Part shown: in pieces, positions 60,589 through 64,000 of the stretch
Position numbering within the stretch: position 1 is the stretch's first letter
Layout: each line of letters opens with the position of its first letter
Source: Faecalibacterium duncaniae
GTDB taxonomy: Bacteria > Bacillota > Clostridia > Oscillospirales > Ruminococcaceae
Assembly (NCBI RefSeq): GCF_010509575.1
Contig: NZ_CP048437.1
Coordinates: 2,976,001-3,040,000, forward strand
Length of the DNA stretch: 64,000 nucleotides
Direction of reading: 5' to 3'
Made by a program: the position numbers and the translations under genes
The notes under the pieces: model-generated
The model's input: only the letters and a program-made list of their open reading frames with translations
What the model was told of the DNA's origin: nothing
The model's database searches: none

Positions 60589-61494
60589 TCAGCCTTTAAT
60601 GGAACCAGCCATGATGCCAGCATCAAAATACTTCTGGAAGAAAGGATACATCACCAGCAGCGGCAGACTGGAAATAATAATGGTTGCATATTTGAGCAGC
60701 TCTGCCATCTTCGCACGTTCGGCAGTGCTCTGGATATCTGCGATCATGCCGGATTCCGGCTGGCTCTGGATCAGGATGGAACGCAGCACCAGCTGCAGCG
60801 GCTGCTTCGATGCGCTGTTCAGGTAGATCATGGCGTCAAAGTAGCTGTTCCACATTGCCACGAACTGCCACAGGGCCAGAACTGCCACCACCGGCATACA
60901 GACGGGCAGCAGGATCTTGAAGAAGTAAAGCATCTCGCTGGCTCCATCCACATCCGCAGCTTCGCGCAGCTCACGCGGGATGCCTTGATAATAGGTACGG
61001 GCAATGATCATGTTCCACACGCTGAATGCTCCCGGCAGAATGACCGCCCACATGGAATCCAGCAGACCCAGATTGTTGATGAGCAGGTAGGTGGGGATCA
61101 GACCGCCGCTGAAAAACATCGTGATCACAAACAAGGTGTTGAAGATCGTTTTGCCTTTGAAGTCCGGCAGCGACATGGGATAAGCGGCAAGCATCGTCAC
61201 AGCGACCGAGATGATGGTGAAGATGATCGAGTAAAGTACTGCGTTCCTGAAGCCGACCCAGATCTGCTTGTCCGAAACGACACGCTGGTAAGCATCCAGA
61301 CTCCACTTGCTGAAATCAAAGGAGATGCCCTTGTTTTGCAGAGTGACCGGGTCCATAAAGGACGCGATGACGATGTAGATCATCGGAACGATGATCGCCA
61401 GCAGGAACAAGCCCAGAAGTGCGTAGCCGCAGTACAGGATGATCTTATCTTGTCTGGTGTAGAGGGCCATTTTTGATTTTTTCTGTTTTGCCAT
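60589..61494 (-). CDS. ABC sugar permease (LplC/YtcP type)
   Basis: 301 aa from ATG 61494 (AGGAGGGGTTTACC upstream). Six membrane helices. The EAA loop is RELREAADVDGASEMLYFFK, which contacts the ATPase. Second permease of the importer; ends SGSIKG-like MAGSIKG, typical of the subfamily. Gap of 76 bases to the binding protein gene. No ATPase gene in the operon. Confidence 0.92.
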   Translation of the reverse strand: MAKQKKSKMALYTRQDKIILYCGYALLGLFLLAIIVPMIYIVIASFMDPVTLQNKGISFDFSKWSLDAYQRVVSDKQIWVGFRNAVLYSIIFTIISVAVTMLAAYPMSLPDFKGKTIFNTLFVITMFFSGGLIPTYLLINNLGLLDSMWAVILPGAFSVWNMIIARTYYQGIPRELREAADVDGASEMLYFFKILLPVCMPVVAVLALWQFVAMWNSYFDAMIYLNSASKQPLQLVLRSILIQSQPESGMIADIQSTAERAKMAELLKYATIIISSLPLLVMYPFFQKYFDAGIMAGSIKG

Positions 61495-61507
61495 GGTAAA
61501 CCCCTCC

Positions 61508-62455
61508 TTACAAGCCCTTGCCATCGTTCATTTTGGCAACGACCTTGTTCACTGCGATCAGCAGGATGACGTTGACAACGGTGTTGAACAGACCGACTGC
61601 CGTGGAGAAGCTGTAATCGCCGTCCAACAGGCCCTTTTTATAAACGTACGTTGCAATGATCTCGGCAGTGTTCAGGTTCAGGTCGGTTTGCAGGGCATAG
61701 GCTTTTTCAAAACCGATGCTCATGATGTTGCCTGCCTGCAGGATGAACTGAATAACGACCATATCCTTAATGGCGGGCCACTCCACTGTCATGATCTGCT
61801 GGATCAGGTTTGCGCCGTCGATCATAGCAGCTTCCTTCAGATCTTTGCTGGCGTTAGAAAGGGATGCGGTGTACATGATGGATGCCCAGCCGGCACCCTG
61901 CCAGATGCCGCTGATGATGTAGATGGGGCGGAACGCTTCCGGCAGCGTCATGAAGTTGATGCTGGTGTGAAGCAGGCCGTTCACCGGACCGGTGACACTC
62001 AGCAGCACCCGGACGATACCGCACAGCACGATGACCGAGATGAAGTTGGGCATATACAGCACCAGCTGCACCTTCTGCTTGATCTTCTTGCTCTCAATAC
62101 GGTTGAGCAGGAATGCCAGCAGAATGGGGATCGGGAAGCCCCACAGCAGACCGTAGACGCTCAGCTTCAGGGTGTTGATCAGATAGCGCTGGAAATCCGG
62201 CGAGGACATGAAGCGGGTAAAGTTTTTGAAGCCTACCCACTCGCTGCCCCAGATACCTTTGAAGGGATTGTACTTCTGGAACGCGATCAGCACACCGCCC
62301 ATGGGAGCGTACTTGAACACCAGCGTCAGCACCACAGCAGGCAGCAGGAACAACAGGTAAAGCTGCCAATGCCGTTTGATGTAGACCCATGTGTTGTGCA
62401 GCTTGCGTTCTGCTGCCAGCACAGCCGTTTCCGACGAGGCTGTCTTTGCTTTCAT
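61508..62455 (-). CDS. ABC sugar permease (LplB type)
   Basis: 315 aa from ATG 62455 behind AGGAGG. Six helices. LPAVVLTLVFKYAPMGGVLI and FQKYNPFKGIWGSEWVG are subfamily signatures; the EAA loop is NASKDLKEAAMIDGANLIQQ. First gene of the operon, 13 bases before its partner. Promoter and operator-like repeats lie upstream. Confidence 0.92.
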   Translation of the reverse strand: MKAKTASSETAVLAAERKLHNTWVYIKRHWQLYLLFLLPAVVLTLVFKYAPMGGVLIAFQKYNPFKGIWGSEWVGFKNFTRFMSSPDFQRYLINTLKLSVYGLLWGFPIPILLAFLLNRIESKKIKQKVQLVLYMPNFISVIVLCGIVRVLLSVTGPVNGLLHTSINFMTLPEAFRPIYIISGIWQGAGWASIMYTASLSNASKDLKEAAMIDGANLIQQIMTVEWPAIKDMVVIQFILQAGNIMSIGFEKAYALQTDLNLNTAEIIATYVYKKGLLDGDYSFSTAVGLFNTVVNVILLIAVNKVVAKMNDGKGL

Positions 62456-62499
62456 GAATCATTCTCCTCCTTTTTGATTTGCTTGCCGCTTGATTTGCA

Positions 62500-62556
62500 T
62501 TTTACATTTGCACCTTTGAATCTTGCACTTTTTACTTTGATTGTGCAAATGTAAAA
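62500..62556. promoter_or_regulatory. Long operator-like inverted repeat in the fructan operon leader
   Basis: TTTTACATTTGCAC (62,500-62,513) and GTGCAAATGTAAAA (62,543-62,556) are perfect 14-base arms, downstream of the operon promoter. It could be a LacI-type roadblock operator pair. Confidence 0.6.
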
Positions 62557-62568
62557 CTCTGTAATTCA

Positions 62569-62597
62569 TTTATACCACGCAAGCAAGCGAATGTCAA
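62569..62597 (-). promoter_or_regulatory. Promoter of the fructan operon
   Basis: On the - strand TTGACA, 17 bases, TATAAA, about 115 bases before the first start codon. Confidence 0.75.
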
Positions 62598-62668
62598 CGA
62601 TAATTCATAGTATATATCAAGAAATACTGTGGATTTGTACAGATGCACAAATTCGAAAGTGCGCAAAT

Positions 62669-62689
62669 ATGCAAAATGATGATTTGCAT
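62669..62689. promoter_or_regulatory. Operator-like palindrome upstream of lacI-type gene
   Basis: ATGCAAA and ATTTGCAT frame ATGATG. It contains the TTTGCA half-sites also seen in the operon leader. Confidence 0.5.
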
Positions 62690-62697
62690 TTTTACGT

Positions 62698-62726
62698 TTG
62701 ACTAATTTGTGCATTTGCACTATACT
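62698..62726 (+). promoter_or_regulatory. Promoter of the LacI-family gene
   Basis: TTGACT, 17 bases, TATACT. The spacer holds GTGCATTTGCAC, another copy of the operator half-site, so the regulator probably controls itself. Confidence 0.7.
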
Positions 62727-62812
62727 GGAGTCATAGAACAAGATCCGTCACCAGACTTTATCGATAAAAGAGGGAACATCCGCCTCTATACTGTAAAGAA
62801 AGAGGATGACTT

Positions 62813-63868
62813 ATGACAACCAAGGTCACCATTCAGGATATTGCAAACGAACTGCAGCTTTCCCGCAACACAGTTTCAAAGGCCATCAACAACACCGGTG
62901 TGCTGGCAGATGCCACACGGGAGAAGATCCTGCGCAAAGCCGCCGAAATGGGCTATAAGCAGTTCGCCTATCTGCCGCTGTTTCAGGAAGACGCTGCAAA
63001 AACAGCAGCGCCTTCCATTCTGCCGAGTGACAAACGGGAGATCGCCATGCTGACGACCCGGTTTCTGAACAGCTCTCACTTTTCCTCCACGATGCTGGAT
63101 CGTTTCCAGTCGGAAATCGACCATCTGCATAGCTGCATGACCATTCATCGCATTTCTCTCATAGAGCTGAAAGAGAAAAAACTTCCATCTTCTCTCAACA
63201 TCCAGCGCACAGCCGGCATCATCTGCTTTGAAGTATTCGACTATGACTACGCACAGATGTTGTGCGATCTGGATGTTCCGCTGCTGTTTGTAGACAGCCC
63301 TGTGATGAATATGCGTCCTCCTCTTAAAGCTGACCGCCTTTATATGGAAAACCGCATTGAGATCCAGAATGCGGTGACCCACATGGTCCAGCGCGGCAAA
63401 AAACGCATCAGCTTTGCGGGGGATAAAAACCACTGTCAGTCCTTCTTTGAGCGTTATATGGCTTATAGGGATGCAGTGGAGCACTTTGGTCTGACAGAGG
63501 GCCTGAGCACCTGTGCGATGCCATCTGGACAGCAGAACTATCCGGTATCCCTGTACGAAACCATCCGTCGGTTCAAAACGATGCCGGATGCCTTTGTCTG
63601 CGCCAATGACTTTGTTGCCATGGATCTGGTCAAGGCATTGGATGAGCTGGGGTATTCGGTTCCCGATGATATCTGGGTCTGCGGTTTCGATGACAGTCAG
63701 GAGGCTTCCTACTTTGCCCCCCGTCTGACTTCGATCCATATCCATGGACAGATCATGGGCTACACCGCTGCCAATCTGCTTATGACCCGCATCGAAGAGC
63801 CATCGCTGAACTATCGCACCGTCTATACGGAAACCAACCTGATCCTGCGCGAATCCACAGGAGATTGA
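62813..63868 (+). CDS. LacI-family transcriptional regulator
   Basis: 351 aa. Residues 4-50 are the LacI headpiece: VTIQDIANELQLSRNTVSKA, with hinge-like REKILRKAAEMGY. The C-terminal periplasmic-binding-like domain shows AFVCANDFVAMDLVKALDEL and VPDDIWVCGFDDS. Behind AAGAGG. Divergent from the fructan operon with several TTTGCA sites between them, so it is most likely its repressor, released by a fructose-containing sugar. Confidence 0.92.
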   Translation: MTTKVTIQDIANELQLSRNTVSKAINNTGVLADATREKILRKAAEMGYKQFAYLPLFQEDAAKTAAPSILPSDKREIAMLTTRFLNSSHFSSTMLDRFQSEIDHLHSCMTIHRISLIELKEKKLPSSLNIQRTAGIICFEVFDYDYAQMLCDLDVPLLFVDSPVMNMRPPLKADRLYMENRIEIQNAVTHMVQRGKKRISFAGDKNHCQSFFERYMAYRDAVEHFGLTEGLSTCAMPSGQQNYPVSLYETIRRFKTMPDAFVCANDFVAMDLVKALDELGYSVPDDIWVCGFDDSQEASYFAPRLTSIHIHGQIMGYTAANLLMTRIEEPSLNYRTVYTETNLILRESTGD

Positions 63869-63885
63869 GCGAAAGGAGAACCCCC

Positions 63886-64000
63886 ATGCGTGACCTGTGC
63901 AATACGGACAAGCCGCTGTTTGCTGTGCTGACGAAATTGACTTACAGTGCTTACCTGAACATCTTATGGCTCGTGTGCAGCCTGCCCATCGTTACCATAG
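63886..64000 (+). CDS. DUF624 (YesL-like) membrane protein, 5' end only
   Basis: The first 38 codons are in the window: MRDLCNTDKPLFAVLTKLTY, then LNILWLVCSLPIVTI, a first membrane helix with the CSLPIVTI motif of the DUF624 family. AAAGGAG stands six bases upstream, 17 bases after lacI, so the two form an operon. YesL-type proteins often accompany CUT1 importers; role unknown. Confidence 0.75.
   Translation, partial: MRDLCNTDKPLFAVLTKLTYSAYLNILWLVCSLPIVTI

Noticed and set aside
1..64000. CRISPR array.
   Set aside because: No series of evenly spaced direct repeats was found; the only tandem repeats are simple codon repeats and the pilin-like gene pair.

Overview
The window looks like a piece of a gut Clostridia chromosome (Oscillospiraceae). 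Faecalibacterium is the best guess. It rests on the ATP-dependent PEP carboxykinase, GPH-type sugar transporter and GH32/ABC fructan locus, and on palindromic repeats built on GCTCCCCTA/TAGGGGAGC, which I associate with that genus. No rRNA or other decisive marker is present. About two thirds of the window (1 to about 42,738) is mobile DNA; the rest (about 42,739-64,000) is ordinary chromosome.

Region 1 (1-11,642, + strand) is a defence operon carried as cargo by an integrative conjugative element (ICE). It holds a tyrosine recombinase, a split and invertible type I specificity gene (hsdS), a frameshifted coiled-coil gene, a DUF262/HNH (GmrSD-like) protein, HsdR, a NYN-domain nuclease-like protein, a DinG/XPD-type helicase and an unknown protein. 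HsdM is not seen and should lie left of base 1. A 15-bp inverted repeat frames the invertible hsdS part.

Region 2 (11,919-36,337, mostly - strand) is the conjugation module of a Tn1549-like ICE. In transcription order it encodes a DUF6050 membrane protein, a Bro/KilAC protein, a replication-initiator-like protein, PcfB, VirD4, two identical Maff2 pilin-like proteins, a VirB6/TrbL protein, MT-A70 methylase, PrgI, VirB4, a second DNA methylase, an NlpC/P60 hydrolase, DUF4315, DUF4366, topoisomerase III, a PP-loop protein, and ArdC-, LPD25-, TTRAP- and ArdA-type proteins. Its relaxase and integrase are probably left of the window. Four of its proteins share a C-terminal tail (SI-R/M-D/H-x-L, a basic linker, then a final EL), which may be a co-transfer signal.

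Region 3 (36,274 to about 42,738) is one arm of an older mobilizable element. It holds a TnpX-type serine recombinase cut off after about 85 codons, TnpW, a MobV relaxase, a decayed RepA, a cysteine-rich protein, a regulator, DNA-3-methyladenine glycosylase, an ANT(6) aminoglycoside adenylyltransferase and a pMV158-like MobV oriT. The layout suggests that the ICE jumped into tnpX, and that the mobilizable element had itself jumped into a chromosomal XRE regulator gene whose first 38 or so codons remain at 42,729-42,857.

Region 4 (43,056-64,000) is chromosome: trpS, tRNA-Asn, tRNA-Glu, pckA, an XRE membrane regulator, a GPH sugar symporter, putP, azlCD, an asparaginase, a thioredoxin-reductase-like flavoprotein, two G3E (CobW-type) GTPases including a very His-rich one, and a LacI-controlled fructan/sucrose operon (two ABC permeases, a binding lipoprotein and a GH32 enzyme) divergent from lacI and a DUF624 gene.
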